NCBI GenBank assembly: GCA_008933825.1
Contig: WBUF01000005.1
Span: 39,417-103,416 of the forward strand
Direction of reading: 5' to 3'
DNA: 64,000 bases
DNA from: Rhodocyclaceae bacterium
GTDB lineage: Bacteria; Pseudomonadota; Gammaproteobacteria; Burkholderiales; Rhodocyclaceae
The first letter of the stretch is position 1; each line of letters starts with the position of its first letter. The translations under genes and the position numbers were made by a program. Of this stretch, positions 44,127 through 55,112 are shown piece after piece. The notes beneath the pieces are model-generated. The model was not told where the DNA came from. It saw only the letters and a program-made list of their open reading frames with translations, and ran no database searches.

Positions 44127-45659
44127 TCAAAGTGGAATGTTGCCGTGCTTGCGCCACGGGTTTTCCAGCTTCTTTTCCTTGAGCATCGCCAGCGAGCGGC
44201 AGATGCGCTTCCTCGTCTCGTGCGGCATGATGACGTCGTCGATGAAGCCGCGGTGGCCGGCGACGAAGGGGTTGGCGAACTTCTCCTTGTATTCCTTCTC
44301 GCGCGCGGCGAGCTTGGCCGGGTCGTTCTTTTCCTCGCGGAAGATGATCTCCACCGCGCCCTTCGGGCCCATCACGGCGATCTCGGCCGAGGGCCAGGCG
44401 AAGTTCACGTCGCCGCGCAAATGCTTCGACGACATCACGTCATAGGCGCCGCCGTAGGCCTTGCGCGTGATCACCGTCACCTTCGGCACGGTGCACTCGG
44501 CGTAGGCGTAGAGGAGTTTCGCCCCATGCTTGATGATGCCGCCGTACTCCTGCGCCGTGCCGGGCATGAAGCCGGGCACGTCGACGAAGGTCACCACCGG
44601 GATGTTGAAGGCGTCGCAGAACCGGACGAAGCGCGCGCCCTTGATCGAGCTCTTGATGTCGAGGCAGCCGGCCAGCACCAGCGGCTGGTTGGCGACGATG
44701 CCCACCGTCTGGCCGGCCATGCGGCCGAAGCCGATCACGATGTTCTTCGCGTAGTCGGGCTGCAGCTCGAAGAAGTCGCCCTCGTCCACCGTCTTCACGA
44801 TGAGTTCCTTGATGTCGTAGGGCTTGTTCGGGTTGTCCGGCACCAGGGTGTCGAGCGACATCTCGATGCGCTCGGAGGGGTCTTCGGTCGGCACCACCGG
44901 CGGCTTCTCGCGGTTGTTGGAGGGCAGGAAGCTCACCAGGCGGCGCAGCATCATCAGCGCCTCGACGTCGTTCTCGAAGGCGAGGTCGGCGACGCCCGAC
45001 TTGGTATTGTGCGTGACGGCCCCGCCCAGCTCCTCGGCCGTTACTTCCTCGTGCGTCACCGTCTTCACCACTTCCGGTCCGGTGACGAACATGTAGGAAG
45101 AGTCCTTCACCATGAAGATGAAGTCGGTCATCGCCGGGCTGTACACCGCGCCGCCGGCGCAGGGGCCCATGATCATCGAGATCTGCGGCACCACGCCGGA
45201 GGCGAGCACGTTGCGCTGGAACACGTCGGCGTAGCCGCCGAGCGAGGCGACGCCCTCCTGGATGCGCGCGCCGCCCGAGTCGTTCAGCCCGATCACCGGC
45301 GCGCCGGCCTTCATGGCATGGTCCATGACCTTGCAGATCTTCTCGGCGTGCGCTTCCGAGAGCGCGCCGCCGAACACCGTGAAGTCCTGGCTGAAGACGA
45401 ACACCAGCCGCCCGTTGACGGTGCCGTAGCCGGTCACCACGCCGTCGCCGGGCACGGCCTGCTTCTCCATGCCGAAGTCGGTGCAGCGGTGCTCCTTGAA
45501 CATGTCCCATTCCTCGAAGGACTCGGGATCGAGCAGGAGCTCGAGGCGCTCGCGCGCGGTGAGCTTGCCCTTGCCGTGCTGCGCGTCGATGCGCTTCTGG
45601 CCGCCGCCCAGGCGGGCCGCGGCGCGCTTTTCGTCGAGTTGCCTGATGATGTCGTGCAT
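44127..45659 (-). CDS. pccB: Propionyl-CoA carboxylase beta subunit (carboxyltransferase)
   Basis: The 510-residue crotonase-fold carboxyltransferase has [20 protein letters not shown] at the start, the first oxyanion region [17 protein letters not shown] and the second [32 protein letters not shown] binding ([12 protein letters not shown]) and [16 protein letters not shown] are also present. It transfers carboxylate from biotin to propionyl-CoA. It follows the mutase gene by 57 nt. Confidence 0.95.
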   Translation of the reverse strand: MHDIIRQLDEKRAAARLGGGQKRIDAQHGKGKLTARERLELLLDPESFEEWDMFKEHRCTDFGMEKQAVPGDGVVTGYGTVNGRLVFVFSQDFTVFGGALSEAHAEKICKVMDHAMKAGAPVIGLNDSGGARIQEGVASLGGYADVFQRNVLASGVVPQISMIMGPCAGGAVYSPAMTDFIFMVKDSSYMFVTGPEVVKTVTHEEVTAEELGGAVTHNTKSGVADLAFENDVEALMMLRRLVSFLPSNNREKPPVVPTEDPSERIEMSLDTLVPDNPNKPYDIKELIVKTVDEGDFFELQPDYAKNIVIGFGRMAGQTVGIVANQPLVLAGCLDIKSSIKGARFVRFCDAFNIPVVTFVDVPGFMPGTAQEYGGIIKHGAKLLYAYAECTVPKVTVITRKAYGGAYDVMSSKHLRGDVNFAWPSAEIAVMGPKGAVEIIFREEKNDPAKLAAREKEYKEKFANPFVAGHRGFIDDVIMPHETRKRICRSLAMLKEKKLENPWRKHGNIPL

Positions 45660-45716
45660 GCTGCCTCCTCGATTGCCGATGAATGGCTGCGGCCGGGCGC
45701 CCTGCCCGGGCCGTGC

Positions 45717-47882
<2,166 letters not shown>

Positions 47883-47893
47883 GGCATCACCTC

Positions 47894-47940
47894 TTGACAT
47901 CCACAGGGCTTGATAATACTGTATCCATAATTATGAATGC
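47894..47940. promoter_or_regulatory. Divergent promoter and operator between the mutase and GntR genes
   Basis: On the plus strand TTGACA (47894-47899), 17 bp and TACTGT form a sigma-70 promoter for the GntR gene. On the minus strand TTGCAT, 18 bp and TATTAT fits a promoter for the mutase. Between them is the dyad GTATCCATAATTATGAATGC with the perfect core CATAATTATG (47926-47935), well placed to block the mutase promoter. Confidence 0.55.
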
Positions 47941-47976
47941 AAGCCTGAGTTTGACAATCATCGGGGCGACAATCCG

Positions 47977-48660
47977 ATGAGCCCTTCCAGCATATCCCAG
48001 CCCGCCCTCTATCAGGAGGTCGCCGAGCGCCTGCGCCAGCGCATCTTCTCGCACGAACTGCAGCCGGGCGCCTGGGTCGACGAGCAGGCGCTGGCCGAGC
48101 AGTACGGCATCAGCCGCACGCCCCTGCGCGAGGCGCTCAAGGTACTGGCCTCCGAGGGCTTGGTGACGCTCAAGCCGCGGCGCGGCTGCTACGTCACCGA
48201 GCTGGCCGAGCGCGACCTCGACGACATCTTCCCGCTGATGGCCTTGCTCGAGGGCCGCTGCGCCTTCGAGGCGACGCAGAAGGCGAGCCCCGCCGACCTG
48301 AAGCGGCTCGAAGCGCTGCACGAGAAGCTCGAGCGCCAGGCGGCGAAGGGCGACGCCAACGGCTTCTTCGAGGTGAACCACGAATTCCACCAGGCGCTGC
48401 AGGAACTCTCCGGCAACCGCTGGCTGAAACAGGTCATCGACGACCTGCGCAAGGTGCTGAAGCTGACGCGGCGCGATTCGCTGCGCCTGGAAGGGCGCCT
48501 CAAGCAGTCGCTGGAGGAGCACCGCCACATCCTCGCCGCCATCCGCGAGCGCGACGCCGCCAGCGCCGAGGCGTTGATGCACGCGCACCTGCTGTCCGGG
48601 CGTGCCGCGCTGGCGAAGATGCATGCCGCCCGGACTGATGCGCCCGCAGCGGCAAGTTAG
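47977..48660 (+). CDS. GntR-family regulator, FCD type
   Basis: The 227-residue repressor has an N-terminal winged helix (LYQEVAERLRQRIFSHELQPG, EQYGISRTPLREALKVLASEGLV) and an all-helical FCD ligand domain (LMALLEGRCAFEATQ, EVNHEFHQALQELSGNRWL, LEEHRHILAAI) with the usual metal-binding His residues. It is divergent from the mutase/carboxylase operon and probably controls it in answer to a propionate-pathway acid. It is clearly a paralog of the malonate regulator at 50257, with the same PRRGC and FHxALQELxGNRWL segments. Confidence 0.92.
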   Translation: MSPSSISQPALYQEVAERLRQRIFSHELQPGAWVDEQALAEQYGISRTPLREALKVLASEGLVTLKPRRGCYVTELAERDLDDIFPLMALLEGRCAFEATQKASPADLKRLEALHEKLERQAAKGDANGFFEVNHEFHQALQELSGNRWLKQVIDDLRKVLKLTRRDSLRLEGRLKQSLEEHRHILAAIRERDAASAEALMHAHLLSGRAALAKMHAARTDAPAAAS

Positions 48661-48696
48661 AATCTTACCGTTCCTACTCTTATCAGCGAGGCCGGC

Positions 48697-48931
48697 ATGC
48701 GCATCACCAGCAAGGGGCAGGTCACCATTCCCCAGGAAATACGCCAACGCGCCGGCCTGGCGCCGAACGAACATGGAAGTCGAGATCGTCATGGAGCAGG
48801 ACAAGATCGTCCTGCGCAAGGCAAAGGGCCAGAAAAGCCGCGGCGCCATGGCGGTCGAGCGCCTGCGCGGGGCGCGGCCGAGGACCCGGCTCAGCACCGA
48901 TCAAATTCTGGCGCTGACGCGCGGCGAATGA
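48697..48931 (+). pseudogene. AbrB-type antitoxin gene, frameshifted
   Basis: The start reads MRITSKGQVTIPQEIRQRAG, a typical AbrB hairpin. At about 48770 (after LAPNE) the second half of the domain (MEVEIVMEQDKIVLRKAKG through LSTDQILALTRGE) continues only in the next frame. One extra base explains this. The second half still ends with a stop that overlaps the PIN start (ATGA), so the shift is recent or a sequencing error. In the shifted frame the AbrB start runs on into the PIN gene, giving a false 221-codon frame. Confidence 0.8.
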
Positions 48932-49362
48932 CCCCGCGAGTTCTGGTCGATTCGAGCGTCCTGCCGGATGTCATCAAGGACGATCCGGGCTGGGGCGCCT
49001 GGTCGGCGCAGGCGCTGGCCGAACAACTGGAGCGGGGCGCGCTGGTCATCAACCCGATCGTCTATGCCGAGATTGCCTTCGATTTCGACACCATAGAGGA
49101 TTTCGACACCATAGAGGATATCGATGCCTTGCTGCCGCCGGCGGACTACGACTACGCCGACATCCCCCGCGAAGCGGCCTTTCTGGCGGCCCGCTGCCAT
49201 GCCCGTTATCGCGCTTCGGGCGGCGCACGCGCAATGATCCTGCCTGACTTCCTGATCGGCGCCCACGCCACGGTAGAGCGCATGGCCCTGCTGACGCGGG
49301 ACGCCCGGCGCTATCGCTCCTACTTCCCCGGATTGGCGCTGATCGCGCCGCCGGGCGCCTGA
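48928..49362 (+). CDS. PIN-domain toxin (VapC-like) with internal duplication
   Basis: The 144-residue product starts TPRVLVDSSVLPDVIKDDP with the first Asp, has VINPIVYAEIAFDF with the Glu, and ends MILPDFLIGAHATVERMALLTRDARRY with the later Asp residues. The fold and acidic site are recognisable. A six-residue tandem duplication (DFDTIE twice) lies in the helix after the conserved Glu and could harm activity. Its antitoxin gene is frameshifted, so an active toxin would be unopposed; the pair probably decays together. Confidence 0.8.
   Translation: MTPRVLVDSSVLPDVIKDDPGWGAWSAQALAEQLERGALVINPIVYAEIAFDFDTIEDFDTIEDIDALLPPADYDYADIPREAAFLAARCHARYRASGGARAMILPDFLIGAHATVERMALLTRDARRYRSYFPGLALIAPPGA
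49081..49116. repeat. 18-bp tandem duplication inside the PIN gene
   Basis: GATTTCGACACCATAGAG occurs twice without a gap and then continues as GATATCGATGCC. It adds six codons in frame. Confidence 0.9.
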
Positions 49363-50165
49363 TGGCCATGGCGCAATCCGCTGCCGACGAAATCCTGATC
49401 CATCGCGACGGCACCGTCGCCACCGTCACGCTGAACAACCCGGCCAAGCTGAACGCCGTCAATGCCTCCATGTGGCGGCGCCTGCGCGCCGTCATGGAAG
49501 AGCTCTCCGCCGACGACGGCCTGCGCTGCGTCGTGCTGCGCGGAGCGGGCGAAGCGGCCTTCGCCGCCGGCGGCGACCTCGAGGAATTCCTTACCCTGCG
49601 CGACACGCTGGAGCGGGCGCTGGTGTACCACGAGGAGTGGGTGGCCGGCGCGCTGAACGCCGTGCGCGACTGCCTGCACCCGACCGTCGCCCTGATCCAG
49701 GGCGCCTGCATCGGCGGCGGGCTGGAGATCGCCGGCCAGTGCGACCTGCGCATCTGCGGCCGCTCGGCCCGCTTCGGCGCGCCCATCAACAAGCTTGGTT
49801 TTTCGATGGCGCCGGGCGAACTCTCCGGCCTGCTGGCGCTGGCCGGGCCGGCCGTGGCGCTGGAGATCCTGCTGGAAGGCCGCATCCTCGGCGCCGACGA
49901 AGCCTATGAAAAAGGCCTGGTCACCCGCGTCGTGGACGACGAGCTGGTGGCGGAGGAGGCTTACGCCGCCGCGCGCCGCATCGCCGCCAGCGCGCCGCTC
50001 GCCGCGCGCATGCACAAGAAGCTGGTGCGCCGCCTCACCGCCGTGCCGCAGGGACTGACTTCTGAGGAGACCCGGGCCAGCTTCGCCTTCCTCGACAGCG
50101 AGGATTACCGCGAGGGGCTTTCCGCCTTTTTCGAGAAGCGCGCGCCCTCGTTCAAGGGCAAATAG
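49362..50165 (+). CDS. Enoyl-CoA hydratase/isomerase family protein
   Basis: The 267-residue crotonase-fold protein has the acyl-CoA oxyanion loop AFAAGGDLEEFLTL and the second GACIGGGLEIAGQCDLRICGRSARFG, where a Glu sits at one of the two catalytic positions. APINKLGFSMAPGELSGLLAL and GLVTRVVDDELV are family-typical. The reaction (hydration, isomerisation or decarboxylation) is not set by sequence. Methylmalonyl-CoA decarboxylase-like activity would suit the setting but is a guess. ATG 49362 overlaps the PIN stop (TGATG); ATG 49368 is an alternative. Confidence 0.88.
   Translation: MAMAQSAADEILIHRDGTVATVTLNNPAKLNAVNASMWRRLRAVMEELSADDGLRCVVLRGAGEAAFAAGGDLEEFLTLRDTLERALVYHEEWVAGALNAVRDCLHPTVALIQGACIGGGLEIAGQCDLRICGRSARFGAPINKLGFSMAPGELSGLLALAGPAVALEILLEGRILGADEAYEKGLVTRVVDDELVAEEAYAAARRIAASAPLAARMHKKLVRRLTAVPQGLTSEETRASFAFLDSEDYREGLSAFFEKRAPSFKGK
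50040..50063 (+). repeat. Dispersed 24-bp word, copy 9
   Basis: GCCGTGCCGCAGGGA then CTGACTTCT. It lies in sense orientation inside the enoyl-CoA hydratase gene and is read as AVPQGLTS. Confidence 0.75.
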
Positions 50166-50183
50166 TCGTTGTTGCAGCGCAGC

Positions 50184-50220
50184 TTGACGCTGCCGTCCGC
50201 CCCTTCTATCTTGTATACAA
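50184..50220 (+). promoter_or_regulatory. Promoter and operator of the malonate cluster
   Basis: TTGACG (50184-50189), 17 bp and TATCTT (50207-50212) form a promoter. Overlapping its -10 is the perfect palindrome TTGTATACAA (50211-50220) within TCTTGTATACAAAA. As I recall, the rhizobial malonate repressor MatR binds TCTTGTA/TACACGA, so this is a good MatR-type site. Confidence 0.7.
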
Positions 50221-50256
50221 AATAAAGCATACGAGCGATATTGTTATTGTCGATCA

Positions 50257-50913
50257 ATGATTAACAAATCATCACTGTGCCAGCAGGCGGTCGATCTGCT
50301 GCGCAAGCGCATAGTCGGCCAGGCCTTCCTGCCCGGGCAGCGGCTGGACGAGGCGGCGCTGGCGGCCGATCTCGGCATCAGCCGCACGCCGCTGCGCGAG
50401 GCGCTGAAGATCCTCTCCGCGGAGGGCCTGGTGCATATCAAGCCGCGGCGCGGCTGCTTCGTTGCCGAGCTGACGCCGGACGACCTCGACGAGATATTCC
50501 CGATCATGGCCATGCTGGAGGGCCGCGTCGCCTACGAAGCCGCGCTGAAGGCCGGGCCGGACGAACTGAAGCGCCTCGACGCCCTGCACGGGAAGCTGGA
50601 AAAGCACGCCGCCGCGCGCGACGTGGACCGCTACTACGAAGTGAACTACGCTTTCCACGACGCCCTGCAGGAACTGGCCGGCAACCGCTGGCTGCAGCAC
50701 ATGATCGGCGACCTGAGGAAACTCCTGCGCCTGTCGCGCCACCGCTCGCTCAAACTGGAAGGACGCCAGCAGGAATCGCTGGCCGAACACCGCGCGCTGA
50801 TGGCGGCGCTCCACCGGCGCGACGCCGAGGCGGCCGAGGAGATCATGAAGAACCATCTGCTGGCGCAGCTCGTCGCGCTGCGCCGCATGGCGGCGCGACA
50901 GGAGGCGGCCTGA
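50257..50913 (+). CDS. matR: GntR-family regulator of malonate use (MatR-like)
   Basis: The 218-residue FCD-type GntR regulator has a winged helix from SSLCQQAVDLLRKRIVGQAF through ADLGISRTPLREALKILSAEG, then a helical FCD domain (MAMLEGRVAYEAALKAGPDEL, YAFHDALQELAGNRWLQ, LAEHRALMAAL). It is the first gene of the malonate operon, and its stop overlaps the decarboxylase start by one base, so it regulates its own transcript. A TTGTATACAA operator lies about 37 bp ahead. Confidence 0.9.
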   Translation: MINKSSLCQQAVDLLRKRIVGQAFLPGQRLDEAALAADLGISRTPLREALKILSAEGLVHIKPRRGCFVAELTPDDLDEIFPIMAMLEGRVAYEAALKAGPDELKRLDALHGKLEKHAAARDVDRYYEVNYAFHDALQELAGNRWLQHMIGDLRKLLRLSRHRSLKLEGRQQESLAEHRALMAALHRRDAEAAEEIMKNHLLAQLVALRRMAARQEAA

Positions 50914-52220
50914 TGGCGGAGGGACTTCTCGACCGCGTCAAGAACCTGGTCGGCGGCCGGCGCGAGCGCCAGCCGATGACGCCGAAGCTGCTCGCCCAGT
51001 TGCGCCGTCAGCTGCAGGATTGCGCTGCCGGCACCGGCGGCGAGGTTTCGGCGCGCAACCGTGCGGCCAGGCTGGGCGAGACCTACCTCGGTCTCGACGA
51101 TGCCGGTCGCCACGAATTCCTGCGCCGCATCGCCCTCGACTTCGGCCCTGAGCCGGCCAAGGTCGACGCCGCCCATCGCGCCTACCAGACGGCGGTGGGC
51201 ACGCCTGGCCAGTGGGACGCCGAGGCGGACCTGCGCGCCGCGCTGCGCTCCTCGCGCATCCGCATCCTGACCCAGTTCAACGCCCTGCCGCAGGGCGTGA
51301 AGTTCCTCGTCGACCTGCGCACCGACCTGCTGCGCTGCTTGGATAAGGATGAGGAACTGGCCGTGCTCGACCGCGAGCTGGAGTCGCGCCTCACCGCCTG
51401 GTTCGATGTCGGTTTCCTCGAGTTGCGCCGCATCACCTGGCATTCGCCGGCCGCGCTGCTGGAAAAGCTCATCCAGTACGAGGCGGTGCACGAGATCCGC
51501 TCCTGGAACGACCTGAGGAACCGTCTCGACTCCGACCGGCGCCTGTATGCCTTCTTCCACCCGCGCATGCCGGAGGAGCCGCTGATCTTCGTCGAGGTGG
51601 CGCTGACCAATGAGCTCTCCGGGAACATCCAGGCGTTGCTCGACGAGCACGCGCCGGTGTTCGACCCGGCGCGCGCCGACACCGCCATCTTCTACTCGAT
51701 TTCCAACACCCAGGCCGGGCTGCGCGGCGTCTCCTTCGGCAACTTCCTGCTGAAGCGCGTCATCGACGACCTGAAGCGCGACTTCCCGCAGCTGAAGACC
51801 TTCGCCACGCTCTCACCGCTGTCGCAGTTCGCCGCCTGGCTGAAGCGCTCGCCGGCGGCGCTCGCCGGCCTCGGCCTGACGCTGGCGCAGCTGCAATCGG
51901 GCGAGTGGGCGCAGGACAAGGCGGCGGCGCGCCGCCTGCGCGACCCGCTCGAGCGCCTCGCCGCGCGCTACCTCTACACGGTGCGCCAGAACGGCCGCCC
52001 CTACGATCCGGTGGCGCGCTTCCATCTCGGCAACGGCGCGCGCATCGAGCGCATCGATTTTCTTGCCGACACCTCGGCCAAGGGCTTCAAGCAATCCTGC
52101 GGCCTGATGGTGAATTATTTGTACGATCCGGAAGAGATCGAGCAGAACGTCGAAGCCTTCGTCGGCGAGGACCGCATTGCCGCCACGGCGGCGATCCGCC
52201 GCCTCGCCAAATCCCAATAG
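50913..52220 (+). CDS. matA: Malonyl-CoA decarboxylase (paralog 2, malonate cluster)
   Basis: The 435-residue enzyme decarboxylates malonyl-CoA made by the synthetase at 55113. An N-terminal helical domain precedes the GNAT-like catalytic part: FDVGFLELRRITWHSPAALLEKL, FFHPRMPEEPLIFVEVAL, FYSISNTQAGLRGVSFGNFL and FHLGNGARIERIDFLAD. It has no PTS or leader, so it is cytoplasmic. It differs from the copy at 25104 mainly at both ends. Cluster context makes this the malonate-growth enzyme. Confidence 0.95.
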   Translation: MAEGLLDRVKNLVGGRRERQPMTPKLLAQLRRQLQDCAAGTGGEVSARNRAARLGETYLGLDDAGRHEFLRRIALDFGPEPAKVDAAHRAYQTAVGTPGQWDAEADLRAALRSSRIRILTQFNALPQGVKFLVDLRTDLLRCLDKDEELAVLDRELESRLTAWFDVGFLELRRITWHSPAALLEKLIQYEAVHEIRSWNDLRNRLDSDRRLYAFFHPRMPEEPLIFVEVALTNELSGNIQALLDEHAPVFDPARADTAIFYSISNTQAGLRGVSFGNFLLKRVIDDLKRDFPQLKTFATLSPLSQFAAWLKRSPAALAGLGLTLAQLQSGEWAQDKAAARRLRDPLERLAARYLYTVRQNGRPYDPVARFHLGNGARIERIDFLADTSAKGFKQSCGLMVNYLYDPEEIEQNVEAFVGEDRIAATAAIRRLAKSQ

Positions 52221-52237
52221 CCACAGGAGGAGACAAC

Positions 52238-53260
52238 ATGAACGCACGCAGAAAGATCCTGGCCGCCTCGCTGGCCGCAGCATCCCTTGCCCTCTTCGGC
52301 CCGCAGGCCCTCGCCCAGGCGCCGAAGGTGCTCAAGATCTCGCACCAGTTCCCCGGCGGCAGCATCGACGAGGGCGACTTCCGCGATCGCATGGTGCGCA
52401 AATTCGCCGCCGAGGTGGAGAAGCGCACGAACGGCCAGCTCAAGTTCGAGATCTATCCCGCCAGCTCGCTGGTCAAGCCGGTGGAGCAGTGGGGGGCGAT
52501 GGCCAACGGCTCGCTCGACCTCTCGCTCTACCCGCTGGCGTATGCCGGCGGCCGCGTGCCGGAGCTCAACATCGGCCTGATGCCGGCGCTGGTCACCAGC
52601 TACGAGCAGGGCCTGCGCTGGAAGGACGCGCCGATCGGCAAGGAGCTCGTGCGCATCGTCGAGGAGAAGGGCGTCAAGATCCTCACCTGGGTGTGGCAGG
52701 CCGGCGGCATCGCCTCGCGTGGCAAGCCGATCGTCGGCCCGGACGACGTCAAGGGCCTCAAGTTCCGCGGCGGCAGCAAGGAGATGGACATGATGCTGAA
52801 GGCCGCCGGCGCCTCGCCGACCAACGTGCCCTCGAGCGAGATCTACAACGCCATGCAGTCGGGCGTGCTCGACGCGGCGCTGACCTCCAGCACCTCGCTC
52901 ATCTCCTTCCGCCTGCACGAGCATGCCAAGCACGTCACCACGGCGCGCGACAAGACCTTCTGGTTCATGTTCGAGCCGATCCTGATGTCCAAGGCCAGCT
53001 TCGACAAGCTGACGCCGGAGCAGCAGAAGATCGTCATGGAAGTGGGCGCGAGCCTGGAGAAGTTCGGCATGGAATCCGCCCGCGCCGACGACCAGAAGCT
53101 GGCCGAGGTGTACAAGCAGGCCGGCGACGCGGTGCACGACATGAACGAGGCGGCCTTCGCCAAGTGGCGCGACATCGCCCGCGCCTCGGCCTGGAAGGAC
53201 TTCGAGGAAAAGGTGCCGAACGGCAAGAAGCTGCTCGAGATGGCCGTCTCGGTGAAGTGA
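52238..53260 (+). CDS. TRAP transporter substrate-binding protein (malonate, DctP family)
   Basis: The 340-residue periplasmic protein has a signal peptide ending ALA (about residue 26). The DctP fold shows LKISHQFPGGSIDEGDFRDRM, QLKFEIYPASSLVKPVEQWGAM, DVKGLKFRGGSKEMDMMLKAAGA and SSEIYNAMQSGVLDAALTSS. The Arg in LKFRGG is the usual carboxylate ligand. AGGAGGA precedes ATG 52238. With the Q and M subunits behind it and malonate enzymes on both sides, the ligand is very likely malonate. Confidence 0.93.
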   Translation: MNARRKILAASLAAASLALFGPQALAQAPKVLKISHQFPGGSIDEGDFRDRMVRKFAAEVEKRTNGQLKFEIYPASSLVKPVEQWGAMANGSLDLSLYPLAYAGGRVPELNIGLMPALVTSYEQGLRWKDAPIGKELVRIVEEKGVKILTWVWQAGGIASRGKPIVGPDDVKGLKFRGGSKEMDMMLKAAGASPTNVPSSEIYNAMQSGVLDAALTSSTSLISFRLHEHAKHVTTARDKTFWFMFEPILMSKASFDKLTPEQQKIVMEVGASLEKFGMESARADDQKLAEVYKQAGDAVHDMNEAAFAKWRDIARASAWKDFEEKVPNGKKLLEMAVSVK

Positions 53261-53262
53261 GC

Positions 53263-53793
53263 ATGGCCGCACGGCTCCTGTGGCGGGCGTTCGCGCGGAA
53301 GCTCGCCGCGCTCAACCTGTGGATGGGCTACGCCGCCGGCCTGCTGGTGGCGGTCTCCGCCGTGGTGCTGACGGCGGAAGTGCTGCTGCGCTACTTCCTC
53401 GGCTCTCCCAGCGACTGGGCGCTGGAGCTGTGCATCTACATGCTCATCGCCTCGACCTTCGTCTCGACGGCCTATACGCTCGCCGCCAAGGGCCACGTCA
53501 ATATCGACATCGTCGACCACCTGATGTCGGGTACGGCGAACCGGTGGCGCATGCTGCTGGCCGACCTGGGGTCGGCCGGCCTGTGCGGTTTCGTCGCCGT
53601 CAATGCCTGGCGGCTCACCGCGGTGGCCTTGAACGAGGGCTGGGTGAGCAATTCCACCTGGGGGCCGAAGCTGTGGATCCCCTTCGCCTTCATCGCGCTG
53701 GGCATGACGCTGCTCGCGCTGCAGTACCTGGTGCAGATCGTCGACGCGCGCCTCGCGCCGATGCTTGCCGGAGGCCGCCATGGGCGTGCTTGA
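53263..53793 (+). CDS. TRAP transporter small permease (DctQ family)
   Basis: The 176-residue membrane protein has four hydrophobic helices (around 20-45, 55-75, 95-118 and 135-160) and the DctQ segments VLLRYFLGSPSDWALELCIYMLI and GHVNIDIVDHLM. It partners the large permease. It starts just after the P gene, and its end overlaps the M gene by 14 nt. Confidence 0.92.
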   Translation: MAARLLWRAFARKLAALNLWMGYAAGLLVAVSAVVLTAEVLLRYFLGSPSDWALELCIYMLIASTFVSTAYTLAAKGHVNIDIVDHLMSGTANRWRMLLADLGSAGLCGFVAVNAWRLTAVALNEGWVSNSTWGPKLWIPFAFIALGMTLLALQYLVQIVDARLAPMLAGGRHGRA

Positions 53794-55108
53794 GATCGGC
53801 CTGCTCTACCTCGGCGCGGCGCTGCTGCTGCTGTTCTCCGGCATGCCGATCGCCTTCGCGCTGGGCGGCGTGGCGCTGGCCTTCATGTTCTTCTTCATGC
53901 CGTCGAGCAACCTGGAGAACATCGCCGAGACGCTCTACAGCGAGCTGAACAACTTCACCCTGCTGACCATTCCGCTGTTCATCCTGATGGGTGCGGCCAT
54001 CGGCAAGACGCGCGCGGCGGCCGATCTCTACGAGGCGGCGCACCGCTGGCTCTACAAGCTGCCCGGCAGCCTCGGCGTGGCCAACGTCTTCGGCTGCTCG
54101 GTGTTCGCCGCCATGTGCGGCTCCAGCCCGGCCACCTGCGCCGCCATGGGCGGCATGGGCATCCCCGAGATGCGCAAGCGCGGCTATTCCGAGGAGCTGG
54201 CCACCGGCCTCATCGCCGCCGGCGGCACGCTGGGCATCCTCATCCCGCCCTCGCTGACGCTGATCATCTACGGCATCATCACCGAGCAGTCGATCGGCAA
54301 GCTGTTCATCGCCGGCGTCATCCCCGGCATCCTGCTCGCCGTGATCTTCGCGCTGTGGGTGATGTTCGCCGCCTGGCGCGAGAAACAGGCGGCGCGGGCG
54401 GGGCGCGCAGCGAGCGAACTGCTGAAGGCCGAATTCTTCACCTGGCGCCAGCGGCTCGAGACCCTGCCGCGCCTGCTGCCCTTCGTCGTGCTGATCGCCG
54501 TGGTGATGGTGGCCCTCTACGACGGCTGGGGCACGCCCTCCGAAGTGGCCGGTGTCGGCGCCGCCGGTTCCCTGCTGCTGGTGACCGCGATCTACGGCGT
54601 CTGGCGCTGGCGCGACCTGAAGGAGATCCTGCTCGGCACGGCGCGCGAGTCCTGCATGATCATGATGATCATCGCCATGGCCTTCCTGTTCACCTACGTC
54701 ATGAGCTACCTGCACATCACGCAGAGCATGGCGCAGTGGCTGGTCGGCCTCGGCCTGTCGAAGTGGGCCTACCTGTTCTGGGTGAACGTGCTGCTGCTGG
54801 TGCTCGGCTGCTTCCTGCCGCCGGTGGCCATCATCCTGATGGTGACGCCGGTGATCATGCCGGGCATCCTCGCCGCCGGCTTCGATCCGATCTGGTTTGG
54901 CATCGTGCTGACCATCAACATGGAGATGGGCCTCATCACGCCGCCGGTGGGCCTCAACCTCTTCGTCATCAACGGCATCGCGCCCGACATCGGCTTCCGC
55001 CAGATCATGCGCGGCGTGATGCCCTTCATCGTCATCATGGGACTCTACATCGTGCTGCTGGCGCTCTTCCCGGAGATCGTCATGTGGCTGCCCGACCAAT
55101 CCAAGTGA
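53780..55108 (+). CDS. TRAP transporter large permease (DctM family)
   Basis: The 442-residue membrane protein has about twelve helices. Family segments include LFSGMPIAFALGGVALAFMF, FTLLTIPLFILMGAAIG, GCSVFAAMCGSSPATCAAMGGMGIPEM, GTLGILIPPSLTLIIYGI and EMGLITPPVGLNLFVING. It forms the sodium-driven translocation path with the Q subunit. It overlaps the Q gene and ends 4 nt before the malonyl-CoA synthetase gene. Confidence 0.94.
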   Translation: MGVLEIGLLYLGAALLLLFSGMPIAFALGGVALAFMFFFMPSSNLENIAETLYSELNNFTLLTIPLFILMGAAIGKTRAAADLYEAAHRWLYKLPGSLGVANVFGCSVFAAMCGSSPATCAAMGGMGIPEMRKRGYSEELATGLIAAGGTLGILIPPSLTLIIYGIITEQSIGKLFIAGVIPGILLAVIFALWVMFAAWREKQAARAGRAASELLKAEFFTWRQRLETLPRLLPFVVLIAVVMVALYDGWGTPSEVAGVGAAGSLLLVTAIYGVWRWRDLKEILLGTARESCMIMMIIAMAFLFTYVMSYLHITQSMAQWLVGLGLSKWAYLFWVNVLLLVLGCFLPPVAIILMVTPVIMPGILAAGFDPIWFGIVLTINMEMGLITPPVGLNLFVINGIAPDIGFRQIMRGVMPFIVIMGLYIVLLALFPEIVMWLPDQSK

Positions 55109-55112
55109 AGTC

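Noticed and set aside
48697..49362. A 221-codon frame fusing an AbrB start to the PIN domain
   Set aside because: The middle is a shifted reading of the antitoxin's second half; the true second half lies in the next frame. It is a frameshift effect, not a designed fusion.
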